Shown piece after piece: positions 11,558-24,095 of a DNA stretch of 64,000 bases (positions within the stretch are counted from its first letter, which is position 1; every line of letters starts with the position of its first letter). The stretch is from Dactylis glomerata (taxonomy: Eukaryota > Streptophyta > Magnoliopsida > Poales > Poaceae), in the NCBI GenBank assembly GCA_007115705.1, contig QXEO01000411.1, forward strand, positions 5,991,702 to 6,055,701, written 5' to 3'. The notes under the pieces were generated by a model that was given only the letters and a program-made list of their open reading frames with translations, was not told the DNA's origin and did no database searches. Both the position numbers and the translations under genes were made by a program.

Positions 11558-13768
11558 TCTTATATTTACTAATTGGAGGCACCATACGAGCCTCCAGGTT
11601 AATCCTAAAGTTTAGAGAATTTCGTCCGACCGATTTAGATCTAACTAATTTCGAGCCGTAGGATGTACAAATAGACTGCGATGGTCCGATCCCTTCCCCG
11701 TCACGTTTAATTACGGCTCCCTTCACTACCGATGAAAAAAAATTCTCCTAACTTTGCCTATTCACCTCTCGTGGCGGCGGCTACATCAACCGCGATCGAG
11801 CAGAAAATTGCGCTGATGGAATCTTGCTAAACCAGCATAAGGCAGAGAAGCCTCATCTGCTTGCCATCGCGTTGACCTCTCCTGCACGTGCTGCTGTTGT
11901 AGGGCCGACCACCATGGAGTTTCTGTGTCTTCGGCTACCTCCACCTGTTGTACAACATGAGGCGACGAATTGCAATAAGTACAGGGTAATTGGCCATGCA
12001 GCGATTGATATTTGTGCAATGCTGGTCCAGGATTTTGATTACAGGTAAATACGATAGATTGCATCTCTACTCCATAAGATATGTTGATGTTCTCATGTTC
12101 GCGTTGTTCAATCTGTCCGGCCAGGGCCCTTATGCAAAGCTCTTCTCCATATGCCAAACTTCATCCTAATGCGTACCATACACTAAGACTCAGACACTGA
12201 TTGATAGATCTCATTACAAGTCAAATTTTTGGTGCTTTATACTCTGCATAAGTGCTCATGCCGTCATGCGTTGGTTTCATCTCATCAGGGTGTCATAGAG
12301 CTATACATGTTACTAACCTAGCAGGTGCCGTGGGTTGCGTCATATAAGATGGAAGATTCAGCCGACATGCCCCGTGTTAGCTGCGAGCTTCAATGTTCTG
12401 ACTGCGCGTGTGGCCTTTCCAGTTTTCAACTATGTCCGCAAGATGGGTGAACCTTTGGTGTTCTAGATGGGTTTTGACTGATGCTTTTTTTCCCTTTGAT
12501 TGTTAGTTTAGATAAATTGGAATATTTGCTTAGTTGTGCTTGCCTAACAATGTGAGATGCAGAAGAACACTCAGGATTAACATGCATATTTTTCCTTATT
12601 CTTTTCCACCGAGTATAAGTTCAGGTGAATTTGCTTTGTTTCTTAGTGCCTGCATCGCATTGTGAGATACATGATTCAAGAGATAACGTCAATGGGAGAG
12701 GGCATAGTTGAACTTAATATCTTGGTTTGTTAACATCTTATAAGCAAATTACCTTTTTATTTTCACTTTACTGAATCTATATACAGCTGCTTATTTTATC
12801 AGTCATTGGTCATAGAATTTTCAAGTTTTATCCTGTACCAATTAGCATTTGCAGTCACCAATTGATCAAACTGTTTCATGCTACACTATTTAGTATTTGA
12901 TTGCTAATGCTGGATTTGGGCCATCACGATGGCATCTCCTCTAAGGATACTCTGGGTCCTACTAATAAAGCAGCCATCTCAACTCTGAAAATACTTTGAC
13001 ATTACAGACATGTACTAGCTACGTGTCCTAATTAACAGTCTCGCAGATATGAAAATATATTGCAAGTTATGCATGCCTTCATTTTTCTAAATCTACATGT
13101 AACATTTTTAACTTTATTTCATGATACATACATAATTGATGCACACGGCACTTTTGAAGTCATCAGCCTTATCACACGTGTATTAAGGCCACCTTAGACA
13201 CCAGAACATGCTGCATGTTTCCGAGGTTTATGTCTCGCATGCCTCCCTCTCTTCTTCCTACTTTTGAATACCTCTTATAAACAGCCAAATTTTGTAACAG
13301 GAACTCAAGTGTTGCAAAGCATCACACATAGTGCGCGAGAAGTAGCTCCTAAGGAACGATCACTTTATTTAGGATATGGCTCAACCTCAAGTGTATGATG
13401 ATATAACTTTCACGGTATATAACTAAATTTGTCAATTAGGATTTATCATAGTATGAAAATTAATGCTGTTGTATGGCAAAAGGGAACCCAATATTCCGAA
13501 ACCAAGAAGTGCCTATATCGATAGATTCCTTCTTTGACTTCAATCTTACAAAATAGTAATCAAATTAATCTATTATGAAAATATTATGTAATCTTTACTC
13601 AGCCTAACAAAGATTTACCTGTTTTGTAGGAGGGACATGTGGCTTACTTAGCACATAATGTTTTCCAATATTTCTAATTTCCAAGATATATAAAGATTGT
13701 CTTGAAAGCAACCATTTATCATCTTTTCACCTCCTCTAGCCTGTGCAGATGCACGGGTTGACGACTAG
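11558..13768 (+). mobile_element. Helitron B (non-autonomous) inside the D LTR
   Basis: Starts A|TCTTATATTTACTAATTGGAGG at 11558 and ends CTAG|T at 13768. The terminal hairpin is CCTGTGC (13740-13746) with GCACGGG (13751-13757; one G-T pair). The first 50 bases closely match Helitron A, so both belong to one family. No Rep/helicase gene is present. The flanks join as ordinary D LTR sequence when the insert is removed. Confidence 0.75.
12367..12466 (+). other. Possible captured exon piece inside Helitron B
   Basis: A GC-balanced island in otherwise AT-rich Helitron DNA reads open for about 30 codons (VLAASFNVLTARVAFPVF then NYVRKMGEPLVF) before a stop. The hydrophobic-then-basic pattern is protein-like. 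Helitrons often pick up gene fragments. The source gene is not recognised, and a chance frame cannot be excluded. Confidence 0.3.
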
Positions 13769-15733
13769 TATATTCAAATTGCAATTGTGCTACTTGAGTA
13801 GGATATGAATTCATTCTCAATCATAGATTCTATTTTGCTATTGTGGTGTTGAATCAATTCTACTACCATAGCTCATGATCATACTTCATAATGTTCAATG
13901 AACCCTTTGAGCTATGTTCTCAAATGTCAATCATTCATACCCAATCCTATGCCTACTTAATCTTGTTCACTTGTATTGAACTATTCAATTTGCAAATGAG
14001 CTAATTGAGTAATGTAATGATTCACTAATCTTTACCCGTTGTCTAGGTGTAATGCATACTATTTATGACTAATTGTTGTCACACTTACTCAATACTATTG
14101 TTGTTGCACAATTTGCCACTTATGTGAACTATTCACATGAGCTATTCCAAGATTCATTCATGCTTTAATAAAGAATAAAGACTTCTCCAATTATATCATG
14201 CCACTCAAATCATGCTGATCTTTTCCAACTAAACTCTTTAATCCATATCCCACAATCTACATTTCTTTTGTCACATCTATTCTATCACAATATCTTGAAT
14301 AATCTAAACAAACACTTCTCAATTGTTTGGATTTGTTTGATTGTGTTTGTATGGTTTGTTTATGGTATGATATTTCTGTGCTATAGTTTGTGCGAAGAGC
14401 TACGTGCTTAGTTGAGAAGAGTGAAAGATCGTATTCTTCAAAAAGTCAAGTGACACACATATCTTCTACCTATTTTATTCTGCATTAGTGTTTTCAGTAG
14501 TATGCATGATAGGTAGAATATTCAACTGTTTTATAAAATGCTAGATCCTTGTAGTGAGTAGCCAACCGCAAACTTCACCTTGATAGGATGCTAAATACAT
14601 GAATGTTGATGCCATGCTATGATTACATGTTAAAGTTGTTTTGTGAATAAATTAACAACTTCAACTAAAATGAACTACCTGGGTGGAGTGGTATGTGATG
14701 GAAAGTGAAGTAGGTGGGTCCTGGGGCACATGCTAGGACAGATGTGTAGCTCAGGATACTGCTCGGGACGGCAACTCAGGATTCAAGAGATTAATATGGC
14801 TTCCATGATTAAAGTACTTCCAGTGCAGCCTTATGACAATATGGGCTCTGTCTTGATTGAGTAGGATTAAGGGTTTAGCCATAGGGTACTGACAGCAGGT
14901 GGTAGCATAATATAGGGGGTATGGTCAGATCCAGATGGTTGAATGCTTTTTCTGAAGGGTATTGTTTCATTTTATGTATGGGCGTAAAATGAATCTTAAG
15001 GTGAAAGTGCACAACCCTTGCAAGGTGTTAAAATCTAATCGATTAGCCGAGTCCTCGGAATGGACAATTGAGTCTCTAGCCATGGAATGATCGGAAGAAT
15101 CTCATCACCATTTCTGAATGCTTTAAAATTTGACTAGCAACTATTAGGAGAAGCTCAGGGCCACACACTCCGAGGGGTGGTGGTTTCTGTTGTTTCAAAA
15201 ACTATGTTGAGTTTCGCCAATAAACTACATGCCTAGCTAGTATGTAGTGTACGGGGGTTATTTTAGCCCTTCATAAATAAAATTTTGATAAAAGGATTTT
15301 GAAAAGTATTATAGGATAAAACTTGCTTTATGCAAATTAGCCTTTGAGATCCACTAGCCAGATGTCATGTAGTATAGTCTTTTCACAAATGCCACCAAAT
15401 ATGTGTCATTTGCCAGTACGTTATTGTACTGACCCCTTTGGGGCTACATATTCAAATGTGCAGGTTTTATTTCGAATAAGGAACCAGGAGTAGGATCTCG
15501 AGCTTACATTCCAACATGTCTACTTGTGGTAATTGATGAAGATGGAGGCTCATTACAACTATGCTTTATGCTGTGTACTCGTAAGGTTGAATACCTATGT
15601 AACTGGATTTACATTGTAATATTGATGCTATTGCAATGATTACTTATTTTGTACTGTGGTGCTATCTACTGATCCAGGGAATGGCACATATACACAGGAG
15701 TTCTGTCTTTTGATAAGGCAGGGCGCTACAGAA

Positions 15734-15745
15734 TGGTATCAGAGC
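15734..15745 (+). promoter_or_regulatory. Primer binding site of D (tRNA-Met type)
   Basis: TGGTATCAGAGC three bases after the LTR end is the standard PBS complementary to the 3' end of initiator tRNA-Met in plant retrotransposons. Confidence 0.85.
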
Positions 15746-15929
15746 ATAGTGTTGCCTGTAGGATCGAGACCCTAGGATTGGAATAGACTAGGAAACCCTA
15801 GGAATTCTTCCCTCCATCAGAAAAACCTTCTTTTCAGTTTTCCAAACAAAATTTATCTACTCTTTATTTTGAAATTTTCTTGTAAGACTTATCACATTCA
15901 TTTGTTCTACACAACTTCCCTCCCTATTT

Positions 15930-17330
15930 TAGATGACCAGCCTCCACGAATCCATCATGAAAGGATCCGTGATGATCATGACCCTGAAGTTTGAGACTGA
16001 ATTTTCCTAAAGCACTAAAGAACCTCATGTTAAGCATGGGAATGCAAGGAGAAGCAGTTTACAAAGGATTTCCCATGATTGATGAAGGTCAAGAATATAG
16101 TTGTACCCACAAAAGATGAGACCTTGAATGTTCACCTATACAAGAACAAAGAAGACGACCACAAGAAGGTGGGACTTTGGATGTTTACCAAACTCCGAGA
16201 TGTATACATCATTTCTAGACTCAGCAAGATGTGCTGCTTGGTCAGCTGTAAAGGAACTTGGAGAAAGACTCAAGTGGAGACTTCATAATACCCAGAAAGA
16301 CCTCAAGGAAGAAAAAGAGGATACTATTGCACTGAAGAAAACCATAAGTCAACTTCAAAGTGACATGGAGAAGTTGGTATCTGAACTTAGTGTCCAAGGA
16401 GACCTCATCAAAAACAAGGATGAACAGATTGCCAATTTACAGAAGCAGCTGGACCAGAACAATGGATCTGCCCATAAGAGAAATAAGAAGTTTTAGTTGG
16501 ACCTCCACTTAGGAATTTTGATAATCGACGACATGTAATAAACGCTATGATCATACCAACTTGTGGATGATCGTACTCTTCATGTGTTTTAGAACTAGTT
16601 TGATTGATGTGATGAATGCTTGATAGATATTGTTTGCACAGCGGATCAAGAGAATTCATCTTGCAAACAATTTGCTATTTTTGCGTAGGATTATCTTTAG
16701 ATCTCTTCTATCTATTTCTCATCTATGCTAAGACCTAAACCTGTCCCAAAACCCAAGCTGAAGTATTTTCAATGACAGAGCAACCACAATAACCCTCCGA
16801 TGGGAATAAAGATACAAAGGACAACAACAAGGTTCAGTGTTTCAAATAGAAGGAAATAGGACATTACTCATCCAAATGTCCAAAAAGATACAACAAAGTA
16901 AACACACAAGGAAGTGTGAAGATGGACCCCAGTATTATCACTTGTTCCAAGTACAAACAAAAAGGAACACTAGGCAAGAAGATGCGTAGGAAAGAGTACT
17001 ACGAGATGGAAAAACCAAAGGATGCCACAAATACAAGAAGAAGGCACCACAAGGTATAGCCAACATGGAAGTAATGGTATTCAACTACTACTTGTAATAG
17101 AAGTGGAAAGGACATATAAGAGCAAAGATCCACATAATGGAATGGATTTCATTTCACCTTATGAAATGGCAAACCCGAGGAATTGCAAATTAGGATTGCT
17201 GCCAAAACGTAGGAATATGGCAAAGATGAACTTCAAACCTTCGGTTGAAGAAGACTTGCAATGGAAGATGTTCATCAACATGAAAGATTTCAAGAACAGA
17301 ATGGTATCCACGGGAACAGAATGAGATTCC
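15930..17330 (+). pseudogene. Dead gag remnant of D with two ruined zinc knuckles
   Basis: Short frames such as 16128-16496 encode a coiled coil (LKEEKEDTIALKKTISQL, then KNKDEQIANLQKQLD) after SARCAAWSAVKELGERLK. Coiled coils of this kind occur near gag in large grass gypsy elements. Further on, 16832-16880 reads VQCFK, stop, KEIGHYSSKCP: a CCHC zinc knuckle whose second Cys is a TAG. Near 16945-16990 TCSKYKQKGTLGKKM is a second knuckle in which Cys, His and Cys are replaced. Frames are broken throughout, so no functional Gag can be made. Confidence 0.6.
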
Positions 17331-17815
17331 ATTGAAGGTTACCAGAGCAGAATGATATCGTAAAAGAAGGAACCATACTGGAATAGAATGGTATCAACAT
17401 GGAAGGTTACTAGAATATGATGGAATAGAATGGTATCATTGAAGGTTACTAGAATAAGATGGAATGGTACCATAAAGGAAGAAACCATAAGATGAAGAAC
17501 CTTCAAGGATGTCGCCTAAGAAAGATGAAGACCAAGCTGAGGAATCTTTTGATTGAACCGAAGAGTGACTCTTCAATGTCCAAAGTAGTTCAACAGAACC
17601 AAAGAGTGACTCCTCAGTGTCCAAAGTAGTTCAATAGCTACCCTGTTGGATAGAAGCTCCACAAAGGAGCAAGGTTATAATCAAGCAACCCTTGAGGAAG
17701 GCTGATGCCCAAGTTTGTGAATAGACACCCACCTATGGGAAATGAAGATGAAGACTATCTATGGATTCAAAAGATGACCCAGTGTCATGTCAAAGGATGA
17801 CCCAGTGCCAAGTCA
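17330..17815. repeat. Short degenerate tandem repeats upstream of the D PPT
   Basis: Three clusters are seen. Around 17330-17480 there are repeats of GGAATAGAATGGTATCA with GAAGGTTACTAGAAT. Around 17555-17635 a unit of about 42 bp (AAGAGTGACTC..TCCAAAGTAGTTCAA) occurs twice. Around 17765-17815 GATGACCCAGTG..AAGTCAA occurs twice. Such repeats often lie between the last gene and the PPT in large gypsy elements. No coding function is proposed. Confidence 0.6.
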
Positions 17816-17865
17816 ACACCAAGGTGTTTCTGGTTGAACCCAAGAGCCTAGACTACCTACAAAAG

Positions 17866-17884
17866 TTTCTTTTAAGGGTGGTAG
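17866..17884 (+). promoter_or_regulatory. Extra upstream copy of the D polypurine tract
   Basis: TTTCTTTTAAGGGTGGTAG is identical to the sequence at the real PPT position (17943-17961), 77 bp upstream. Confidence 0.6.
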
Positions 17885-17942
17885 CCACCTAGGTAACCCA
17901 ATACCTACTTTCTTTCTAGCCTCTCCAATCTCGGGGATGAGA

Positions 17943-17961
17943 TTTCTTTTAAGGGTGGTAG
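17943..17961 (+). promoter_or_regulatory. Polypurine tract of D
   Basis: TTTCTTTTAAGGGTGGTAG followed by TC and the 3' LTR start at 17964. The AAGGGTGGTAG purine run is the expected plus-strand primer site of reverse transcription. Confidence 0.75.
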
Positions 17962-17963
17962 TC

Positions 17964-19320
17964 TGTAACATCCCAAGATTTTATCAAATTTTGGGGGAAA
18001 TTTTTTGCTTTCGTTTTGCATGTGTTGATTGGAATTTTCACAGGGAATTAAAACTTTTGACTTTATTAAAAGGCTTTATTGGAAAACTATTTCAAACTTC
18101 CTAGTGTTTCTTAAAGGATTCCCTTTGAGAGGACAAAATTTAAAATACTACTTCTCTCTTTCATATTCACACTTATGCAAGTTGCTTGCAAGGAATAATT
18201 TTTCACATGTGTTTATAAAGATTGAATTTTAGAATTAAGATTGAGAGTAATTCTCAATTAATATTCTACCAAATATTATTTATCTATTTTCAAAGAAGTA
18301 TTTTCAAACCCTAATTCAAATTCTTTTATGCAAGCAAGTCCTTCTTGCTGTGCACATAAAGATTTATTGGAAAACATATTTTGTTTTGAAAACTTGTTTA
18401 TTACTGTTTAGAACTCTGTAGTGGATATTAGTAGATTTTAGGAATTTGTTGAAAATGTTTTGATGCATTTATGCAAAAGATAGTAAATAAACCAGAAATC
18501 AGAAAAAGAAAAGGGAAAAGAAATAAAGAAAATGAAAAAGGCCGCGGGGGTCACTTCTGGCCCAACCCCAAATCCGGCCCTGGCCCGCTAACACGCAGAC
18601 CCGAAGGGGTATTCTTATCACGCCGACAGGAGGACCCCACCTGGCAGTCCCCTCTCCTCCCTCTGACCGCCCGGCCCCACACGTCATCGCCTACCTCTCG
18701 CCAGGACTCCTCCCCCTGCACGTCTGCACCCGCCACCGTTCGATCTCCTCCCTAGCCGCGCAACCCTAGCCCCTCCTCCACGCCAAGGGCGGCTATAAAT
18801 AGCCCACAGTCTCCTCCCTCGACCCCCTTTGCTCCCTCTCAAAAGCAACGACGAGCCGCCGAGAAATTCGTCATCGGAATCCGTAGCTTCCGCCGCCGTC
18901 TCCGCTCGATACCGACGAAACCAGTGAGCCCGAGCCCCTCCTTCTCCACCTATCCTCTTTCCCTCTCTTCGGCATTCCCCCTGACATTCTTCCTTTGCCA
19001 AATCTCGCAGAGAATCGAGCAATACGCCGGGTGGCCGAAGCTCAACGTCGCCCGCGCCTCTCCAGCCGCCTCCCCCCTCATCGTTTGGATGCAATCGAAG
19101 TCGAGGTTCACGGTCGCGAGTTCGCCGTGCCATGCCAAGCGCCGTCATGGCATCGCCTTCGATCGGAGTCCACCGGATCGCCGACGACGTCGACCTCTAG
19201 TGCGCAGATTGCCGGTGACGACCGGAACCCTAGCTCGAAATCGTGAGCTCCCTCTCTGTTAAATCACAACCGTCGGATCTTCAATAAACGCGCCAGATTA
19301 AATCACTTACCGAACCGGTT
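17964..19320 (+). repeat. 3' LTR of D, truncated by element E
   Basis: Nearly identical to 9455-10820. It stops at ACCGAACCGGT (19320), where the 5' LTR continues into ACGGGCTAATCTGG. The interruption is the LTR start of element E. CCGGT (19316-19320) would be the E target-site duplication. Confidence 0.85.
18791..18804 (+). promoter_or_regulatory. TATA box of the D 3' LTR, in a palindrome
   Basis: GGCTATAAATAGCC: arms GGCTAT and ATAGCC around AA. Intact TATA in this LTR copy, followed by a CT-rich leader. Confidence 0.6.
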
Positions 19321-22300
19321 GTAACATCCCACTTTTTTGTAAACCATTTGAGACCTAGTTTCAGCACTTTATTTGGGGTAAATTAAAAACTTTTATTCAT
19401 ATAGGTGCATGAGTGCTAGCATGTATGATTTCAGATGTGTGTGTGCATGATTTTATGTGAGTGCATGTGTGTGCTTGTTTATTTTTGCTTGATTTTATTT
19501 TCAACACAACAAACACCTTTATTCTTAACCACAACATGGTGCTACGATTTTATGGAGAATCTAGGGATTTGATGCTTGCTTGTGTGAAACAAAAATCCTA
19601 GATTTGTTTATTTGCTTGATCACACTATATAGAATTGCTATTTCTTTTATTCTTGCACTCTTATTTGAAAAATAGGAACTTCACCAAAACCCCACTTCCA
19701 CCTATTCAAAAATTCTGAAACTTGGTAGATGGACTTCTACTATTTAAAAATCACTTCTTAGCCCATCATCACCACCACTTGGACCAATTCGTGAACTTTT
19801 CAAAATTCAAATGAATTTCTGCCAAACTCCCCAATTTCTTCATCTTCTCTTCTCCTTTCTTCTCCCTCTTTGCAAAATCGACGAAGAGGCCACCCTAGCC
19901 GGCCATCCCTCTCTCCCTCTCATATTATTCTTGTCCTATAGCTAGTGGACACAAGGGAGGGGTGAGACCCGAGGCAATCTTGCAAAGATTGCCCTACTAC
20001 CTCTCTCTCAACCCCTCCACTCCAGACCCCCAATCGGCGACGAGATGCTGCCTAGGAGGAGCCCCACGACCCCACTCGCCAGCCACCGAGCCCCCTGCAC
20101 CTCACCTTCTCTCTCTCTCTCGCCGACGCCGACCATGCGCACGCCGTTGGAGACAAGGCGTCGACCGCAAGCCAATGACCGCAGCCACGCCACCGGACGC
20201 CCAGAGACACCGCCGTCGACGCCCAATAACTAGCCACCTCCCTTGCCGCCCGTGGACCTCGCTCTAGCCCATGCTCCACCCTTGCCAGTGCACGCTCTGC
20301 ACGCCGAGAGCATCGTTCGCATTCCAAAGCGTGCACGCCCGTGACAGCCGTGCAAACCACCCCACGGTGCAAGGCACTAAACGTGCTACGCCGTGCCACA
20401 CCTGCCCAGAACCCTAGCCGACCGAGGCGCCCTCGCCATGCCCGAGTCTGACCACCCTCTCACTGAACTCGTGCCCTTTCTGATCAAACCAAGCCGCCAC
20501 CGATGCAGACGACTTGATCACTACACTCGGTGCACGACGCCGTCCCAGACCACCGCTCGCCTCGCCCAATCGTTTCCGATGAAAGACCACGCTAGACCGA
20601 GTCCTGAGCCTTTGGTTGGATGCCATTCGCCCCCATCCGCCTCTCCCTACCTCCCAGAGCTCACCTTGCTAGCCCCTGCTCTCTCTCTCTCTGTGTGTAG
20701 AGGGAGAACACCATCGCCAGAGTCCAAGGAGAAGGGGAAGGTTGCCATCGTCAGCAGACCCTCTCCCGCCTTCTTCTCTACATCTCTGAAACCCCCCTGC
20801 TTCCCTCGATCTCACACACCCTCTCGTTTTGTCCAGATCAACCTCAAGCCATCGCCAACGCCGATCTCTGTGAGGAAGGACGTTGACGACCGCGGCATCG
20901 ACACGAACCCCCTAGCCCCTGCATGCGACACACTTCGAGCCGGACCATCTCCTAAACGCCTCCGCCTCCGATCTGCCACCGACTAGCCACCGACGACCCA
21001 TGGTGAGCATCGCCAGCCCCAAACCCTAGCTAGCTCGCCGGCGACGCCCTGCGTGCATGTCCGCGTGAGGAAGAAGGACGCCGCGCCGTCCAATCTAGAT
21101 TGGATGGCAGCATACCGATTCATCCAGTAGGCCCTAGGTAGGCCGCCAGATCTGGGCAGGCCCAAGCCGGATCTGGCCAGATCCGCTCGAAACCCGGCCT
21201 GTTACATTTTTTAGATGATTTTCTCTATTTCCAATTCTCTGCAAGATTCAAAAATGCATAGAAAATTCTCAGATTGCGCAAATCAAGTGATTCAAGTTTC
21301 TATGTGTATCTTACTGCAAGATCTTTCATATGGCATAGGTCCCATGGTTGTAGACCCTCTGTAGATGAAATGATAAATTGTGAAACTAATTAGGTCACTT
21401 TTCAAGTTTATTTTATATCTTGAGTTTTATATACTGAAAATGAGTAGATCCAATTTTCAGTGATATCTTGATGTGTTAGTTTGTTTGACCAACTGGTTTT
21501 AGTATTTTAGGATCTTTATTTTTGCAGCAGTAATTAATATGGTTGATTTTGTATTTAATTTAGAAAAATTACCATCTGTAGTAGAATAGGAATTTTGATA
21601 TGAATCCAGTTTCCTTGGATTATGCCCAGGAAGGGCTTTCCAGAACATTTTAGTTCATATTTTTCTGATGCTCAGAGAATATCTGAGATTTATTTTGGTA
21701 TTCTAGTGTTATTTCCTATTCTTTAATTCATAGGAATTAAACCACAAACTGTTTTTTTTTGTAAATCCAACTTTGTTGGATTCTTAAGATTGTTGTCAAC
21801 CTGTAAGTTTTCTGAGTGTGTTATTTGATCCATGAGACCACCTGCATGCTTGTTGGGAATGATTTGATGTGTGATTGCTTCATTTGAAAAACCCTAGTTT
21901 ATAATAGGATTAACTTAATAACTAAAACCTATAAAATCTTGATTTGTTTTCTAAACTTGTTTGTTTATGATACTCTTTGCTTGCGTGGTATTGAGTGCAT
22001 GAAATGTTGTGACTTGTGTATGCATGTATATTCATTGTGTGCTATTATTTTTCTGGCGATAGAATCGAACGGGGAATGTACCGAGGAGGGGGAAGTCTTT
22101 GAATATCAGGAAGAGGAGGACCAGAGACAAGCCACTCAAGGCAAGCCATCTAAACTTGTTGCATATCTGAATCCTATTCACTTGTTTTGCAGGTTGCATA
22201 AAGATTTATTAAACTGCATGTTTTTTTATTGCTATAGCTCTTGTAGCAATTATATTATGGGCTCAAGCTCCACAAGCCTATTGTTATCATCCTTCGAGAT

Positions 22301-22651
22301 GACCCCATTGAACACCTACTCTCTACCCTTGTAGTAGAGGCTTGTTGATTAGCAACAAAGCCTTTGGAAACCCTCTAGTGGAGCCAAAACTCTAGGATGG
22401 GAACACTCAAAGGATTTCTTGAAAATGTCTTCGAAAACCTTGGAGTAGTATCTACTCCACTAAAATGATATCAAAAATGGTTTTTGGACCAATGAAGATG
22501 ATTCATGGAGGATAAAGGAGTTGGTGGTTTTCAAAAGACACTGGTGATCACTAAGTGTTCGCTCAGAACAATTTATCTGTGCAACCTCATTACCCCGGTA
22601 TGGGACGGGGCTTAGTTCAAAGTTTATTTGCTTTAGTGTGGGGAGCCTCAC

Positions 22652-22663
22652 ACTATATAAGGG
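22652..22663 (+). promoter_or_regulatory. Candidate TATA box of the E LTR
   Basis: ACTATATAAGGG about 1.2 kb before the LTR end, followed by a G-rich leader. Unlike the other LTR promoters here, no inverted repeat surrounds it. Confidence 0.4.
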
Positions 22664-23279
22664 TTTGTAGGACCCCGGAATCCGGGTTGCCGCAAGAGTA
22701 TCGGCAATAGTGAATCGGGATCCCTCGGGATTTATCCGGCCGGAAGACACTTGGGTTCTCCCGCCGTGGCACTGGAGCTACACTCGAGGAAATGAAGGTA
22801 GGCTGCCAGGGTTTGCCGGGGAGGTTAACTCCACAGGGCAGGCACCCGTACTAAGGTAGGTAGATGGAGGACTTCGTTCGATTATCCGAACCCCGCATAC
22901 TAGTGTATGACGGACCGTGGTGGCATCCCGGCGGATTTATCGAATCTTGTGGGTAAAGTGTACAACCTCTACAGAGTGTAAATCTATTCGAATAGCCGAG
23001 TCCTCACTCATGGACGGTTGGGACGACCATTACTTAGCCCAATGTCAAGCTTTGGTTTATAAAAATGTTTTCGGAAAGAAAAGGAGAAAGGTGCCGGATG
23101 GAGTACTCGGAGGGTACTGTCGTGGCACGATGATGCTTCGGAGTACTTGGAGGGTACTGCCGAGGAAAGGGGATGGTCGTGTTTGATTGACCATCATTGG
23201 TCTTGGAAAATAAACAAGTTTTCCCCCTTCCCTAGAGCTTTTACTAAAAATGGTTTTATAAAAATTCTTCTTTAATAAG

Positions 23280-23371
23280 GATATAGAGATGTCGTATGAC
23301 ATGCTATATCGACAAGAGAAACTATGATATAGAGATGTCGTATCACATGCTATATCAACATGAGAAGCTAT
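23280..23371. repeat. 46-bp tandem pair, each unit a near-palindrome
   Basis: GATATAGAGATGTCGTAT begins at 23280 and again at 23326. Each unit can fold on itself, since GATATAG..GATGTC pairs with GACATG(or CACATG)..CTATATC. Confidence 0.6.
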
Positions 23372-23843
23372 GTTTAGCATCAAGCAACTAGCCTGAAACC
23401 ACTTCCCTTTTGCTATAGCCAAACTGCATGATAATCTCTCTCTCTCTTAGATGGTTTGCGAGTACAATTCAACATGTACTCACGGCTTTGTCCCTGGCTA
23501 TTAACTTGGTCAGATTATGGTGAAGACTATGATGACGATGGTGAGGAGTTCGACGATGCCGGTGCGAACTAGAATCCATCTCCTGGTCAGTCGCCTGTAG
23601 GGTAGAGGCATGAACCGGGCTACCGACGCTACCCTTGTATCCGCTGCAACTCTTAGTGAACTTGCCCTGCGTGGCATTTGAATTCGGCCAAGTGTCCATG
23701 TAAGACTATTTGAACTCGTTATGTAATGGATGATGTATTATGTAATGCCAACTCTGTTATGTGGATTCACGACGGTCTTCCTGGGATCGTGAATTGTATG
23801 CATAACGGGAATCCCGGGTGGTAAGCCAGGGTCCCCACAGAGT

Positions 23844-23856
23844 TGGTATCAGAGCC
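23844..23856 (+). promoter_or_regulatory. Primer binding site of E (tRNA-Met type)
   Basis: TGGTATCAGAGCC four bases after the LTR end (GAGT between). Same primer class as element D. Confidence 0.85.
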
Positions 23857-24095
23857 ATCCTGACCTTAGGAGACACTAGAGTAGCATGGGCGTTAGATCG
23901 AACCAAAACCTATTTTCACTACTAAACTAAAAGAGATGGCTTAATATATATAAAGTGAATATATATGGCTCTCATCTCTTTCCTCTCTCTTTAAGCATAT
24001 AGACTACTTGCATTTTAATTCAAGTTTTTACTGTACTTCAAATATTGCACACTTGGGTAAGTTATTAATTAAATCTACCTTAAAACTTTGTGTAG

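Larger units (their letters stand above)
9455..15730 (+). repeat. 5' LTR of D, split by Helitron B
   Basis: From TGTAACATCC (9455) to GGGCGCTACA (15730), directly before the PBS. Without the Helitron (11558-13768) it is about 4.07 kb. The segment 9455-10820 matches 17964-19320 nearly base for base. The GC-rich part (10020-10740) surrounds the promoter and gives chance ORFs on both strands; the rest is AT-rich and shows no gene. Confidence 0.85.
9455..19320 (+). mobile_element. Element D: long-LTR gypsy derivative without pol
   Basis: Both LTRs start TGTAACATCCCAAGATTTTA (9455 and 17964). The internal part (15731-17963) is only about 2.2 kb and holds a PBS, a dead gag remnant, short tandem repeats and a PPT. 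No protease, RT, RNase H or integrase is seen. The 3' LTR stops at 19320 where element E inserts. Left TSD candidate GCAGT (9450-9454); the right one is not in the window. The PBS and LTR style suggest a chromovirus (Tekay-like) relative, which is an inference. Confidence 0.8.
19321..23839 (+). repeat. 5' LTR of E (4.5 kb)
   Basis: Starts TGTAACATCCCACTTTT and ends CCCCACA before the PBS. It contains a GC-rich section (19950-21190) with pyrimidine runs and several long but unconvincing ORFs, then AT-rich DNA. ACTATATAAGGG at 22652-22663 is a TATA candidate. A 46-bp tandem pair lies at 23280. No gene is supported within it. Confidence 0.8.

Noticed and set aside
20393..20986. 197-codon plus-strand ORF in the E LTR
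   Set aside because: Lies in GC-rich LTR DNA with pyrimidine runs, has no recognisable domain and overlaps equally long frames on the other strand; chance ORF.
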